The position numbers and the translations under genes are program-made. From Lethocerus indicus (lineage: Eukaryota; Arthropoda; Insecta; Hemiptera; Belostomatidae), in assembly GCA_019843655.1 (NCBI GenBank), contig JACDQD010000004.1, positions 32,875,940 through 32,939,939 of the forward strand: a stretch of 64,000 nucleotides of DNA. The letters are read 5' to 3'. The notes beneath the pieces were generated by a model. It worked only from the letters and a program-made list of their open reading frames with translations, did no database searches and had not been told where the DNA came from. Numbering within the stretch: the stretch's first letter is position 1; each line of letters opens with the position of its first letter. Below are positions 1 to 12,434 of this stretch, in pieces.

Positions 1-603
1 GAAGTAAGGATAATGCCAAGAATGGCGTTGAAGGCCCCGTCTCCCTTTAGCATTGTTCTCGCCAGACTCTTTGTCAACACGAAACACACGAGAGATACGG
101 TAATAGCATTTCAATTTTCTCACGCGTATTAGACGATTTCCTACGCCGTCCTAACTCATAAATGCGGATATTCGGAGGTCCGTACCGCGTGTATTCCTCG
201 ATAACATCTCTCAGTATTCATTATAATTATTCCATCGCTCATTGTCTTCTATTACGCGGTACATCGCGCTAGACGGGTTGTATAGTCCACTGAAATGATC
301 AGACGGGAAACTTCTCTTTCGAAATTTGCGAAAAAAAGATTTTTTCCAACACGAAGAGATATTTGACGGTCGCTGCCTCCCGCGGGCCCCCGAAGATTGG
401 GGCGAAACGGAAATATTTTTCGGCACAAAATGAAAAGGAGTTCATTTGTACCGAACGGGGCCGCCGTTCTATCCGATGGTCGCAGTGTAATGGCGACCCC
501 CGCTCCAAATGAAATTCCCCACCACATTTTCTACTCCATTTCTTGGCCGGCCAGTCGAAATCCGGCACTGAAAAGGCAGTACGGCTATAACGAGATTGAA
601 TAC

Positions 604-606
<3 letters not shown>
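1..606. other. No gene recognised
   Basis: Mixed AT-rich and short GC-rich sequence. Overlapping short open frames occur on both strands, none with a recognisable domain, and no repeat family of the window is represented. I see nothing functional here. Confidence 0.5.

Positions 607-651
<45 letters not shown>
607..651. repeat. (AT)n microsatellite
   Basis: About 22 uninterrupted AT dinucleotides directly visible. No associated element is seen at its borders. Confidence 0.97.
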
Positions 652-655
<4 letters not shown>

Positions 656-896
656 CTTAAGCGATCGTTCGTGAAATGAGGACGAAACAGGCGGGATTAT
701 CTGAGGGATTCAATTAGCTACTGCCATTTTGAAATGAACCTTTTTCCATTTCTCTTACACAGCTCGAATGAGATCTTTGATATCTCACTTCTGGACCGGA
801 TCCAATTAACTCGTTTCAGACTTGGATTTCCGCGATTGTTCTATTCCTAGACTGAATAAAACCACATAAAACTGTGCCACTCACAGGACCTAATCG

Positions 897-1108
897 GATT
901 TTGTGTACCGTCGATTTGCGGTGTTTCTGTCTCCTGTCTCGCCGGTTCGGTATTTCGCTAGACCGGTTTCGGCCGCTCGCCGTATCTCCTTCACTGCAGC
1001 ACCGCTACTGAAGATGGCGAGACAAAGAAACACCACAAACCTACGGTATTCAAACCTCCTCCCCTCTCGCGGACCACAAAACAGGTCTGTTAAACCAGAT
1101 TTTGTACA
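897..1108. mobile_element. Foldback element copy 1, internally deleted
   Basis: The left arm has the family core (gtttctgtctcc, tagaccggtttcggccgctc). The right arm has ctgaagatggcgag and then jumps to acaaagaaacaccacaaacc, so most of the right arm's gaccgg core is deleted. The spacer is nearly absent. The right end carries the extra outer segment ending caggtctgttaaac. Flanking gattttgtgta (897) and gattttgtaca (1098) look like a worn target duplication. Confidence 0.8.
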
Positions 1109-2019
1109 TTTCCGGTTGTACGTTTCTGGTCGATGAATAGAATTTATGTGTTTTGTGATATCTGTTGTATTGAAGAAGACAGCAATAAGAAAACTACGTA
1201 AGGAGCAGTCACAATTGTATGGCAAAAAAGGTTATAAAGTTATGGATAAGGATAAACAGAGAACTAGAGGAACAGCGAGCAATATACCACATCCCAAACG
1301 ATTTTTTTGGGAAATGGTTACATAGCACTAACTATTTGAAACATAGAATCAAACTGATATGAGTTGTTTCTGATTTTTTTTTGGCTAGTCTAATCCGACT
1401 TTCAATTCAATGTTTTCATAAAATTTGTCCCCGTTTCCGTTCGATCCTTCGAAATTTATGTTTTCTCGCTGTCTCAGTCTCGGTTTTTAAGCTAAATCCT
1501 CACTGGGAATACAAATGTTGCCCTTGCAGGGGGACGTATTTTCGTCGGATTAGGAAATTCAAAAAGAAGCGACGTCGACGCCTCCCAGCCGGGTGAAATC
1601 TGAGAGACTCGGTCTGTCTCGTGTAGGAAATTGGACAAAGGGAAATCTGAGATGAAATAAATTGGCCGGGGGTGGAAATGGGTTCATTTTCCCGGCGCCT
1701 ATTTCATGGACCGGCCACGTATTTCGTAACGCCTAATGTAGGCAACAGAAATAGAGACATGTTTCCGAATTGCCTACGGGGCCCAAAGAGGCGTCTCCGA
1801 ATAACATTTTGTTGGCCCATTCCATATTTATTGGCCCATTTCCGGTGTATGGGAGTCGGAAAACCGAATACGCCCGAAATCGGCCCCTATCTTCGAAGCC
1901 TCCTGTAAAAATAATATTCGTATAATTCTGAAAATTATTTCCCCGTCTCTCTAGCTCTCTAGCTATATTTTAGTCATTTCGCTCTTATACTAGATGAATA
2001 TACTATTTCGTTCTATATT
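1109..2019. other. No gene recognised
   Basis: Unique sequence with T-rich stretches around 1375 and a GC-richer patch at 1660-1900. The short open frames here lack start context, domains or splice logic. No repeat family of the window is present. Confidence 0.5.
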
Positions 2020-2349
2020 TCTAAGAGAGGAAAGGGACTGAACGAGTGGATTGGGATGAGGAGAAAGACGGGAGTGGAACTTCAGGAACCGGGATTTTGT
2101 GACTTCGTCCACTGTCGGTATGTTGAGGTCATTATGGATTGTTCGGTCAGAAACATACCGGGGGGAGGATTAAGGATGGTAAGAAGGACTTTTGACTGAA
2201 ATCTCTGGATGTCGGTTTAAGTATCGCTTTGTATATTGTCAGTTTGTTACTTAAGGTCAATTTCGATGTCCGTTTATTTATTAAGAAATGGTCTTAAAAG
2301 TCCAAATTTTGGGTTTAAGTCGATTCTTTTGAGTCGGGTATGGGGATAA
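2020..2349 (-). mobile_element. Jockey-like LINE fragment, 3' part of ORF2 (copy A)
   Basis: On the minus strand this begins at the ccatacccgactc boundary shared with other copies and runs to ccctttcctctctta at 2020. In pieces the frame gives the C-terminal region of a Jockey-type reverse transcriptase: LLRPLLKR, then KAILKPTRTYG, then a QRFQSKVLR-type block in better copies. Frameshifts and a deletion of the middle block break it here. No poly-A tail is visible, so the 3' UTR is missing. Confidence 0.75.
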
Positions 2350-3209
2350 TGGTAATTTTCGGTGTTAATTTCCTTTTTTGATTAAAATTTATATATTTAT
2401 TATATAGGCGAGTGGGGATAATGAACTTTAATTTAGTACTTAATGTAAAAGAGATACTTTGAGCGAAAGTGTTTTAGACGTCTCGATTATTTTTTTCTTC
2501 GCGGTATAATAAATACTGCGAAAGTCCATAAATCTGAAAATATGTTTCACAAAAAAAAAAACTATAATCTAGTACACCGCTGAAGGGTTATAAGGCTTCG
2601 AAGGCACGGACGTTTTACGGAGGGGCGCTTTAATTGGGGAGAAAAAAAACGAAAGCCCTTTCAAAACAAAGCCAATCGTCGGTTTTGCTCAAAGGGCTTA
2701 CGCCGTGGCCGGGGAAAGGAAAATAAGACCCGAGGGAGCCCGTGGAAAGAGAGGTTGAGAAGGGGAGAAGGGAAGCGAGAAAGGAGAAGGGAGAACAATT
2801 TATCAGGAAGGGAAAAAAGGGGATTAACCGAGGATGAACTGCGCTGAACACAGACCGTCAAAGAATAGCCGGCCCTTCGTAGAATACTTTCGTGAAAAAA
2901 CCACCACCCAAGTAAAATTGGCCTCTTTTACACTCTACCTAATTGCATTAATATAATTTTCGGATGAAAATTCCACCTACTGCATTTAAAATCCTGATAC
3001 CGACGTATGACTTTCTTTTTATTGTAAGTCACGACAGCGATTATATTTAGTCGCACAGGAAATCCCTTAAATGGGTATCCGTAAGATTGAGTCTCATATG
3101 TACAGTCAGTAAAAATTACTTTTTTTTTTATGAATTTAATTTAATCCTACATTTCCTGGACCAGACCCGCCGTGCGGGAGATGTGTTCAGGCGGGGGAAT
3201 ATGATGCTG
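2350..3209. other. No gene recognised
   Basis: AT-rich to 2600, then a purine-rich patch (2700-2830, many ga/gga runs) that opens artificial minus-strand frames of low complexity. I see no domain or RNA. Confidence 0.5.
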
Positions 3210-3392
3210 TCTTTTGCTAAACCGGTTTCGGCCGTTCGCCGGTCTTCAGTAGCGCGGTGTCAGCCACTGTTGGCACTTTGGACGTTTACTGTGGACAGTA
3301 CACAGTGACACGGCGGGCAGTGAGGACGTCCCCATGAAAAAGCATCCGAAGTGCCGACAGTGACCGACACCGCGCTACTGAAGACGGCGAAC
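3210..3392. mobile_element. Foldback element copy 2, degenerate
   Basis: Inner halves of both arms are present: tcttttgctaaaccggtttc then cttcagtagcgcggtgtcag on the left, and gtgccgacagtgaccgacac with gctactgaagacggcgaacg on the right, around a short spacer. Both outer arm ends are gone, and the central gaccgg carries substitutions, making this one of the older copies. Confidence 0.75.
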
Positions 3393-3892
3393 GGCCACTT
3401 AATATGTCGCTCCAGCTGAATTTCTAAATCAAAAACTGATTTATAACTAATGCAACTGGTTTTATTAATAGCTACATTCTAGACAACGCTAACGTTAATA
3501 ATCCTCACTCACGTATGCGGTCCGTTTCCAATACCGATTTAGGGTATTTCAACTGCCAGTGCCAACGTCGGAAAGTGAACTTAAACATAATTATGCCATT
3601 GACAGAATGTTGAAACGTCGGAATTGTGTTAACCGAGAGAGCAGTCGACTCGAAAGTCGTCCGCCGGTTTCAATTTTGGACGTTGGCATTGAATTCGCCC
3701 TTCCCGTGGACACTCCATGGCGGGCCATCCCTTCCCCGAAAAGGGCAAAACGTTTCCGGGAGAACTTCCATTTCCGTCCGGGTTGACGGCCAAAAAGCCC
3801 GAACCCTCCCTTTCATACATCTGGGGAGCGCCCGATAATGCGCTCAGCGGATTAACTGCAAAAATACAGGAGTGGTTACATATTTTAAGGTG
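3393..3892. other. No gene recognised
   Basis: Unique sequence between two foldback copies. A long minus-strand frame (3629-4123) enters it from the foldback arm and is an accident of that arm, not a gene. Confidence 0.5.
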
Positions 3893-4247
3893 AAGGAAGA
3901 ATTTGATATACCTGTTTTGTGGTCTGCGAGGGGTTGGAATACTGTAGGTTCGTGATGTTTCTGTCTCCTCTCGCCGGTTAGGTCTTTTGCTAGACCGGTT
4001 TCGGCCGCTCGCCATCTTCAGTAGCGCTGTGTCAGTCACTGTTAGCACTTTGGATGTCCAAGTGCAAGTGCAAGACAGTACATGTGAAAGTGACAGTGGG
4101 CGGTGAGGATGCCCAAAAAACATCCAAAGTGCTAACAGTGACTAACACAGCGCTACTGAAGATGGCGAGCGGCCGAAACCGGTCCAGCAAAAGACCTAAC
4201 CAGCGAGAGGAGACAGAAACATCACGAACCTACAGTAAAGGAAGAAT
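3893..4247. mobile_element. Foldback element copy 3 with target duplication
   Basis: Left end: outer extension (gatatacctgttttgtggtc, aggggttgg) followed by the arm tgatgtttctgtctcctctc. Right end: the mirror arm stops at cgaacctacagt with no outer extension. The 10-mer AAGGAAGAAT flanks both sides (3893-3902 and 4238-4247), which fixes the limits. The spacer has agtgcaagtgcaag and gtgaaagtgacagtgggc repeats. No coding capacity; this is a non-autonomous foldback. Confidence 0.9.
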
Positions 4248-4352
4248 GTTCTGAAGTGACGTTTACTTGTATTTAACCATTCCAATACATAGTTTGGAGA
4301 CAGCAAAGAAAAATACGCCTTATATTTTATTTAAGAAATTTTTTGATAAATA

Positions 4353-4558
4353 TTAGGTCTACCCAAAAGTAATCGACAATTTGATAAGGTGTATTTTGAT
4401 CTTGAGGAGTTACTCAAGAGGGGAATCGAAAATTTGCCGGAAAAGTGGCAGTGGAGAGTTGTTGATAATATATAGTAGATTAATAATTAAAGTTTCTTTT
4501 TTAGCAAAATAAAATGAATTCCAAAGTCAAAACGTTGATTACTTTTGGCTACCCCTAA
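4353..4558 (+). mobile_element. Mariner-like deletion derivative with transposase C-terminal remnant
   Basis: Terminal inverted repeats taggtctacccaaaagtaat (left) and its near mirror attacttttggctacccct (right) enclose 206 bp. On the plus strand 4380-4475 reads in one frame as YFDLEELLKRGIENLPEKWQ then WRVVDNI and stop. This resembles the C-terminus of mariner transposases (a GIE-LPERWQ-V-D block near the end). The catalytic part is lost, so it is a non-autonomous relic. Flanking TA is compatible with mariner insertion. Confidence 0.75.
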
Positions 4559-6297
4559 TAGTATGCGATGTTGTCACTCCGTTACTAAAATTTACAAAAT
4601 AATACACACAAATCAGCCTAAGATTCAGCAAATGGACCAAAATATACCAGGTAAAAGATTAATTACGTTTTTTAAACTGTTTTATTGACACGACTGTTGA
4701 TGTATTGAAGTTGATATCCTTATTCGCCGACTAGGTTGTCTATGGCAGAACCTAACATGTGCTAAGATACCGTTCAAAAGTTCACTTTTAAAATTATTTT
4801 ATAAGAATTAATTGCAGATTTACATTGATAATAGTAGTCTGGGAAATGATGTGGATACATTGTTTAGGCTAAAAATAAATTTCGTTAATTAGAACTAGAC
4901 GGCATGATCGATTCCGTTACCAAAAATTGAAAATTTACAAAACAACATTTAAATTAGTATAAGAGTCAGAAAGTATGCAATTACACAGAGGGAATATAGT
5001 CGATTTAGAGAAAAATCTTTTATTACAACGTTAAGAAAATAAATAAGAGATTTAAGTGGCGCGTAATTCGGCAAGAATTGAAGACATGGGGCGAAATTGG
5101 GGAGTATTCGAATCGGCGTGACTGGTCGACTTAAGGGTCGGGGAATTGGGAATGACGCGTTAACAATTATTCATAACCGGCTAGGTGAGTGTGAGCGAGG
5201 GCTCCAGTCGGGGTTTCAACCCCCTACTTTAGATTTAAAAAATTCATTCACAGACAGTCCCACCCGACCCGTGGCTCCGAGCTAGCCGAATAGGGAGGGG
5301 GTGGGTGGGTATTTTTCGAAATTCAGAAAAAATCCTCGAATAATTTATCCGGTCCTCTTAAGAGGGGATGAGGAGAATTCTGTTTCTTTCAGTGTTTTAA
5401 AATTAATACCTTGTTACGTTTGGGAAATCTGATTAAGTGGACCGGATGGAAGGAGGGTGACACTTGATTAAAAAGTGACGTATTAAAAAACTTCTTCCAC
5501 CTTAATTAGTCAATAATCTATTATTTATACAGTGAAAATCCCTGAATTAACAGTTTTTTTTGGAATCCCTTCAGCTATAAGTTGATGTAATTTTTTGCAT
5601 AACATTTTACATTATACAACCAGTTTTCTATATAGCAGAAATATTAGAATTATCTGGTTATATTAGAAGTATTAATACTTCACTTACAGATAAAAATTTA
5701 TCAAATATAATGTTCGACCGCATAGTAAAAATTCGCGCTTAACAAACGTAATGAATCCTGAAAAGTGTTTAAAAAATAACTTACACTATATGTGCCTAGG
5801 GTTGTTTAAACTTTATTTTTGGCAAAAAAGGTTTGCATTGTTAAAAAAAAGCGCGTATTTTAAGGAATGTTATCAAAAATTTGATGAACAACTAATTAAA
5901 AGCGCATTTTTCAAAATTGCACTAAGAGGGTTTCCCGCCTCTTATATCCGCTTTAGGTTTCGCTTTCGTCGACTACAATCGAAATCCAATTCAATTACGG
6001 TTTAAAAAATTGATCCCCTTTTCTAGTCAACTCTATGCGGGGCGAGGAATAACTGGTATCTTTAGGTTCAATCTCGATAAGCTTTCCTATTGAATCGGGA
6101 AAAAGATGAAGTGGACTGGAGGAAGCTGAGTGTCGGGATTGGGGCGGTTTTTTCATCGCTACCACCAGATAATAAAGTGTATTGTTGGCACCCGTTCGTT
6201 GCCAACACTAGAGAATCCAGGATCCTCGGAACTGATGGTTGAAATTCGGTTTGTTCAAAACTTCGGACGTGTATGCGGTGCCTAAGTCCGCAATTTT
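4559..6297. other. No gene recognised
   Basis: AT-rich unique DNA with a GC-richer patch near 5090-5310 including a gggagggggtgggtgggt run. An 84-residue frame at 5751-6005 is lysine/phenylalanine-rich, as expected from AT-rich random sequence. No repeat of the window families is seen. Confidence 0.5.
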
Positions 6298-6742
6298 TAA
6301 ATCCCCATACCCGACTCAAACAGAGAATCGACTTAAACGGAAAATTTGGACACTTAAGGCCATTACTAAAACTGACGTCGAAATTAACGAGCTGACAATA
6401 TACAGAGCGATACTTAAACCGACATCCAGAGATTCCAGTCAAAAGTCCTTCGCACCATCCTTAATGCTCCCCCAGGGTATGTTTCTAACCGCACAATCCA
6501 CCATGACCTCAACATACCCCGACAGTCGACGAAGTCACAAAATCCCGGTTCTTGGAGTTCCACTCCCGGCTTTCTCCTCATCCCGATCCACTCGTTCAGT
6601 CCCTTTCCTCTCTTACCCATCCGTTATCCCCACCAGCACTTAAATCGTGTCAAAAAGCGCCATCATCCAGGTGGTTCTTTATCGAGACAAAAACGTGAAA
6701 AATATACACGTGTCAAGTGTACTTATAACTGTAAAGTTGATT
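6298..6742 (+). mobile_element. Jockey-like LINE fragment (copy B)
   Basis: Starts at the common boundary (aatccccatacccgactc). The first half reads in frame pieces as ELTIYRAILKPTSRDSSQKS; the second as APSLMLPQGMFLTAQSTMT, the Jockey reverse transcriptase C-terminal region with frameshifts. Past the ORF (ccctttcctctcttac, 6600) the 3' UTR motifs ggtggttctttatcg, cgtgaaaaatatacacg and gttgattg match the minus-strand copy at 60.9 kb. No poly-A tail remains. Confidence 0.8.
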
Positions 6743-7156
6743 GGATCTATACCAATATACTGCCGTATTTAATTCTCCGTTTCCTGAAGGGTTGTCCTTC
6801 CAGGTAAGGCGACATAGACGGACCCGAGTGACGCCGTACGAAACTGTTCTCAACGGAACAGTTCAGTTTCTCTGAATTTCCAAATATCGGTCCGTGCACG
6901 GAGTAAATGAAATTGGGTGCACGGCGAACCCTGAATATTTAACGGGGCCGCCGGTACACAAAGCTCCATATTACGTACCTGTGTTCGCCTCCGGAAACGT
7001 TTAATTTATACTCGCCCTTTCCGCCTCGAACCAATTACAGACCCTGTACTACTCGGAACTTCGTAAGTGCTCTCGTAAATAATTGTAAATCCTTATTAAA
7101 CATTTGTTGCTAGTATATCCTTATTGGATATAAAATTATAATAGTTCATTTGTCGA

Positions 7157-7158
<2 letters not shown>
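6743..7158. other. No gene recognised
   Basis: Unique sequence leading to an AT microsatellite. Nothing recognisable. Confidence 0.45.

Positions 7159-7198
<40 letters not shown>
7159..7198. repeat. (AT)n microsatellite
   Basis: About 20 AT dinucleotides in a row. Confidence 0.97.
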
Positions 7199-7203
<5 letters not shown>

Positions 7204-10200
7204 CGGGGTTCAGACTGGGGACGGAAGTTGGGCAAACTCAATATTGAGTTGAGGAGCAATTATTGCTAATAATCAAGAATGATGGGCGGGGGCGAGGTGG
7301 ACGCGTGGCTGGCGGCCCTTTTCTGAGCCGTCACGTTGGTCAAGGTCTGAAGGGCCGAGTGGTTTATACCGTGTCGTATCGACGTTCGAAATGGTCCGAA
7401 ATGTCCGAACACCCTTCGACGTCGTCATGAATATTACGGGCCCTACGGACGTAATTGAACCCATTCCGACAGAACCCCCACTGCCCTTGTTGAAGGGCCC
7501 TCTTCTTCGTAACCGGACAGAATAAACAAAGCCGCTGATCAAATAAATAGAATCTGATACTTTCCTATTAACCGGTTGGCGAGAATTAATCGAAAAAGTG
7601 AAGTGACGACCGTGCTTAGCCCATTAAGTACCGTAGGCCCCAGGTATGGGGATCAGTTAATTTTTTTTTTATATGACATGTGTTTACAGGAAGTTTTGTT
7701 CTTATCTACTAGTAAGTATAACACTGCATTGTCTCAGGTCTTATCTTTCAACACCTAGCATCAGATAAGGAGATATTGAGGCACGAATTTCAAAAATATA
7801 AGATAAGGCAGTTAGAAATTCACCTCCATTTTCAGTTCTGCGTATACCTTCACAGTGGATGTTACAGTGAATATGCTCTCTACACATTGTTTGTTACATA
7901 TTTGACTGTGTCCAGCTGTTAAAAGAAATCTTTATTTTAATTTTTTGGCGCAGTTTTCGGTGTTTTTTTTTTGGTGATCCCCATTTCGGGGCCTCAGGTG
8001 CAAATAGGTGTGTCGGTTCAACTCTCCGCAGTGCCCTAATCCCCCGAATGGGGCTCGATTTAAAAAACGAAATATTTGACAAACTGGTTTTTAAAAAACA
8101 TATTCGGAGTTACTATTTGATAATAATGGGCAATTATAATTTTCAGAAAAAAAAATTTGGTACTTAATGGGTTAGGACGAATTCAAATCTTTATTCAAAT
8201 TTAGACAATATTTAAAACCTACACCCTTAAATCTTACACTTGATATGCCGGATAAATAATAGAAAAAGAAGGTTTTCTAAAAAAACCCACCTGTGAGTTT
8301 TGACGAAATGAGAGCTTTTTTGATATTTCACGTTTCTCGAATTTTGCAGACAACGAAAAAGGAGATGGAAACTGAAATACACGATTTGAAGCTTCATTTG
8401 AAGCATCGTCCACCGATGAAACCTCCTGCTGTGCATCCAGAGTAAAGACTGGATTTGTGGGAAAGTTTGTGAACTGTGGGGGGTGGATTAGGGCAACTTG
8501 TTTAACTGTCCCCGGTCTTTATATACTCTATTGTTGGAAACAAAGCTGTGCTGTTAGCGGGGAGTAGTATTAATATATTACTAAGAAGGGCCCTTTTGAC
8601 CGAAGGGAAATGGGCAAACAGGCAGATTTGTAGCAACTGCATTAGGCGTAGCGAAATCTAAGGATAACCAGCCTTTTGTCTAAATTTCCCTTGTTTCAAT
8701 TATTTTTCCCTTTCGCCCCCGACTCCCATTATAAAGTATCGTGCAGTAATTAAGCGTTGACCTTTGGCCTTTATAATCTATAATATAAGGATCGGAGTGA
8801 TGGGATTATTTTTGAACTGAAGGATTAACGTAAGAATTGAATTCTGTAGGGGGTTCAGGACGTTTTTATTTGGAACCCCCCTCACAGCTCAAGTCAAAGT
8901 CCCAGTTTAACAAAGTCAAGTAATAGATTAGGCATTTTATAGGCCTTTCAGAGCCCTAACAGGACACGAAATGACGGATCAAATTGTTTAACTGAAAGCT
9001 GAGGAAACGTTTTTTTCTCCACAGGCCTTTTAGAGCCCTAACAGCACACAATTTCAATTAATCGAGATTTTACCAAATAATTATAGCTTTTTTCGTGGGA
9101 TGGCGCATAAATCTATGACAACCAATATGAATATCAATTTTTTTTCCATTCGCATATACAGGTTTATAATTTCCGATTTTTCGTCCCCATTTTTTCGGAT
9201 TTAAAATAAAAATTCGGCCCGTGGAGGGTCAAGTTAATCTTCTGTCTAAATAATAGTAAAACTAACTATCGTGAATAATAAATTTCAGGAGGATTGTTGT
9301 GTAAATATAAGGTTTATAAATTTATTCGGTGGGTATAATTTCCAGCAATTGCTCGTGATTATTTGGACTCCCGATTGGACTCCAATAATACCCAGAGGTT
9401 CGGTGAGATAGTTTTGTGCACAATTTCAATTGAAACCGTATCCCCGTAAATTCGACTTGGGGCGCCGGTTTGGCCCGGTTTTTAGGGATAAAGTGAAATG
9501 ACACGTTGGAATAATTGATGACGGTAGATTGTGACCGAAACGATTACTGGGAGTCGGGGTCCGGACGAGGACGTGACCCGCCTTTCGATTGCACCCGGGG
9601 GGGGGCCGTTCAGAGGCAACAAGAGGTATAAACTTGATGAGAATTATTTTTTATTTTTCCTTTCGGCGGAAACGTTACGAAACGCGCATTTCGCGCTTTT
9701 TTGTACCGCCAAATATCCGTTAACGGGGGACAACACTTTTCAAATATAGACCGGTCCGAGTAAACTAATTCCCTCCTCCGTCCGGTACCTCGGGACGCCT
9801 TTTATTGAGATCGCCCGAGGCTTAAATGAAATCGGTTCTATTACGAGAGAATCCTTATTCCTTGGACCATCCTCTTTGGTCGTCCTCGCTGCGACATCGG
9901 ACGTCGGATACGGCGGCGAAGTTTCGATCGTAAAACTCGTTAGAATCCCTAGGCTATTAATTGTTTTTACGCTCAAAATTCGCTCGATACTCGAGAAATA
10001 CTCCAAACGATTGGCGTACGCCGTTAGGACCAGTTACATTTCTGTTTCTGGCTTTTTTTATTCTAACAGTCTAAACACCGCCTCTGGAGGCCGCTAAACA
10101 CATCCGGGACCAAAGTTAATTAAAACTCTTCAAAGGCCGGCCTCGTGTACCTGTAGTACCGCATCCTCCTACTTACAAACTCAATACGAGATCGACTTCA

Positions 10201-10380
10201 TTTGACCGTAAGGAAGCGTTTTATTTCCCCTCAATTAAATCTACACTCACCGATTTTTATGTATAATGTTATTCAATTTCTAACGCAATCAAATCAGTTA
10301 CCTGTTGCATTTAATTAAAAGACTCACGTGGAAGCCCCGTACGCGATTGAAAAGAACAGATCTAAATCGTAAATTTTGAC
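7199..10380. other. No gene recognised; contains a spaced direct repeat
   Basis: Three kilobases of unique DNA without a convincing frame. The only internal structure I see is a pair of near-identical 27-mers, starting aggcctttcagagccctaac at 8941 and aggccttttagagccctaac at 9023, 82 bp apart. GC-richer patches lie at 7260-7520 and 9440-9620. A glycine-coding G run sits at 9597-9604. Confidence 0.5.
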
Positions 10381-10812
10381 TGTTGGGACCACTTTTGAAA
10401 AGGGCATCAAAGCTTACAATAGACAACAAACTGACAACATACAAATACATATTAAAACCGACACGGACTTACGGAATTGAGCTTATGGGGTCCCGCCAAG
10501 AAATCCGACATCGCCCGCATCCAGAGATTCGAGTTATAAGTCCTTCGTACCGCCCTTAATGCTCCCTCCGGTATGTTTCTAACCAAGCAATCCACCGTGA
10601 CCTCTCAACATACCGACAGTGGACGAAGTCACAAAATTAAGCGGTTTAAATGCCACTGGCCAAGAGATCTTCCTTGCCCTTAGACTAGCCCTTAGCACTT
10701 TTGATTGGAAACTCCGGACGATGTTAGATGTCTTGGTGGAACCCCATAGTTCTACGCCCTATGACCATACGGTTTTGTATATTGTGAATATGTTGGCTCA
10801 GGTCTATACAGA
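10381..10812 (+). mobile_element. Rearranged Jockey-like LINE: plus fragment joined to a minus fragment
   Basis: Plus-strand LINE sequence runs from 10381 (pieces KPTRTYGIEL, IARIQRF) to the poorly kept TIYRQWTKSQN region. It then skips the following ORF block and continues with ggtttaaatgccactggcca, matching the family C-terminal RFKRRWPRDL block. At about 10710 the orientation flips: cttttgattggaaactc to gaatatgttggct is the same ORF region read from the minus strand. No poly-A tail. Confidence 0.7.
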
Positions 10813-12197
10813 AGACTAAATATCTATCAATAAATTAAGTGTGATAAACGATATAAATGAATGACAACTAGGTTTCTCTTCGGTTTTAGGATATATTAAT
10901 TCAAATTTAGAATTTAAATCCTGGTTCAGTAAGTAACTTCAAACATCTACTTGATGTCCGGAAGAAGAAATTTTACAAAGGCTAAACGCCGACAGAAAAA
11001 ATAAAGTATTTGTTTCCTTTTGTGCCGATTCGGAAATACGAAAGTGGAAAAAGAGGAGGAGGTCCACGTGGGGATAAAAGCGGGTTGAAAAAGAAATTAT
11101 AACTCAGAGTGTGTACAGTTCCCGGCTTTGTTCTGCGAATTGACTAAAGGATTATTAATTAAACTCCATTTCCCTTTCCAGTATTCTACTGCCAATTCCA
11201 GTCTCCGGAGTTAATCCGAAGTCGATCTAAAGGGCCGCGCGTTGTAACAATCCGGAACAACTTTTTTTTTTTTCGCTCGAATTAAATGAACAAACATTTG
11301 CTCAAATCGGACTCTGTTGGAAACAAATTAAACCTTTACCGAAGATGAACTGATTCAACTCGAACAGCGTGAAATATTACCTAATTAACGCTTTTTCTCC
11401 ATTTTCATATCTACAACATTCTGAGTTATGATTCAATTAAATTATTCGAATATAATTGGTGTTTCCGGCCCAGGGTTTGTCGCAGAAATGTTGTCAATTC
11501 GGGTACATATTTTGTTCTGATGAATGCGCTTTTCGAAACAGAATGTTTCGGCTCGCTCCAAGCGAATCGAGGTTTGACGCCTTTCCAAAACTTTAATTCG
11601 ACAGAGTTGGGGCACAATATTATTCCTGGGGCTTCTGTACAAAGTTCTCCTGCAGATCGAAGTCCTCTCTGGCTTACTTAAAAGCGTTGGAAACAATCAA
11701 GAATGGAATTTCACCTCTGGGTATGTAAAGTTGTAACGAGGGCTTCGTTAGCCGATTCCGTATCACAACTCACTTCACTTTAAGTACAAACTGATTACGA
11801 ATCCAATAATGAACTGCTGTTTATTTATATAAAAGTTGTGAAGGTCTCGAAGAAGGGTTCAATCACAGGATAAAGCCTACTGTCCGCTCATTTATTTCCA
11901 TGTCCTTTTATATTTTATGTTCAATAGGGAATGGAAAATGGTTAAATACAGCGTTCTGGAATTGTTGCGGGATTCCCTACCCCCGCAGTAGGGTGCTAAT
12001 GTGCGGTCTTACACCGCTGTACCCGGTCGCTTATAATGAACAGAACTCGACCCCAAATTGTCGAGCCCATTAACGATGTTCAACCCTCTCCACCGCGCCC
12101 CTAAATACCCTATTTATGAATCGGCCGTTGTCACGTTTTCGGCCTATACCATTCGTACGTCACCAGCTATATCCGATATTAAAAAAAAATATATATC
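10813..12197. other. No gene recognised
   Basis: AT-rich unique sequence. Both strands have short frames around 11430-11690 without motif content. A T10 run lies near 11263. Confidence 0.5.
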
Positions 12198-12434
12198 GGG
12201 GTTGGAGTACCGTAGTAGGTTTGTGGAGTTTCTGTCTCCTCTCGCCGGTTTGGTCTCCGGCTAGACCGGTTTCGGCCGCTCGCCCCATCTTCAGTAGCGG
12301 TGTTAGTCACTGAAGTTGTTCATCCAGACTGCCAACAGTGACTAACACCGCTACTGAAGATGGGGCTAGCAGCCGAAACCGGTCTAGCAAAAGACCGAAC
12401 CGGCGAGAGGAGACAGAAACTCCACAACCTACAG
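12198..12434. mobile_element. Foldback element copy 4, short spacer
   Basis: Left arm from ggggttggagtaccgtag through tagaccggtttcggccgctc to catcttcagtagcggtgtta; right arm is its mirror, ending ccacaacctacagt. The loop is only about 30 bp (ttgttcatccagactgcc). Both arms share the variant catcttcag preceded by cccc, so they look co-evolved or gene-converted. This is one of the most nearly perfect hairpins in the window. Confidence 0.9.

Noticed and set aside
3629..4123. 164-residue minus-strand frame
   Set aside because: It covers half of a foldback arm and unique flank; the same arm gives similar accidental peptides in every copy.
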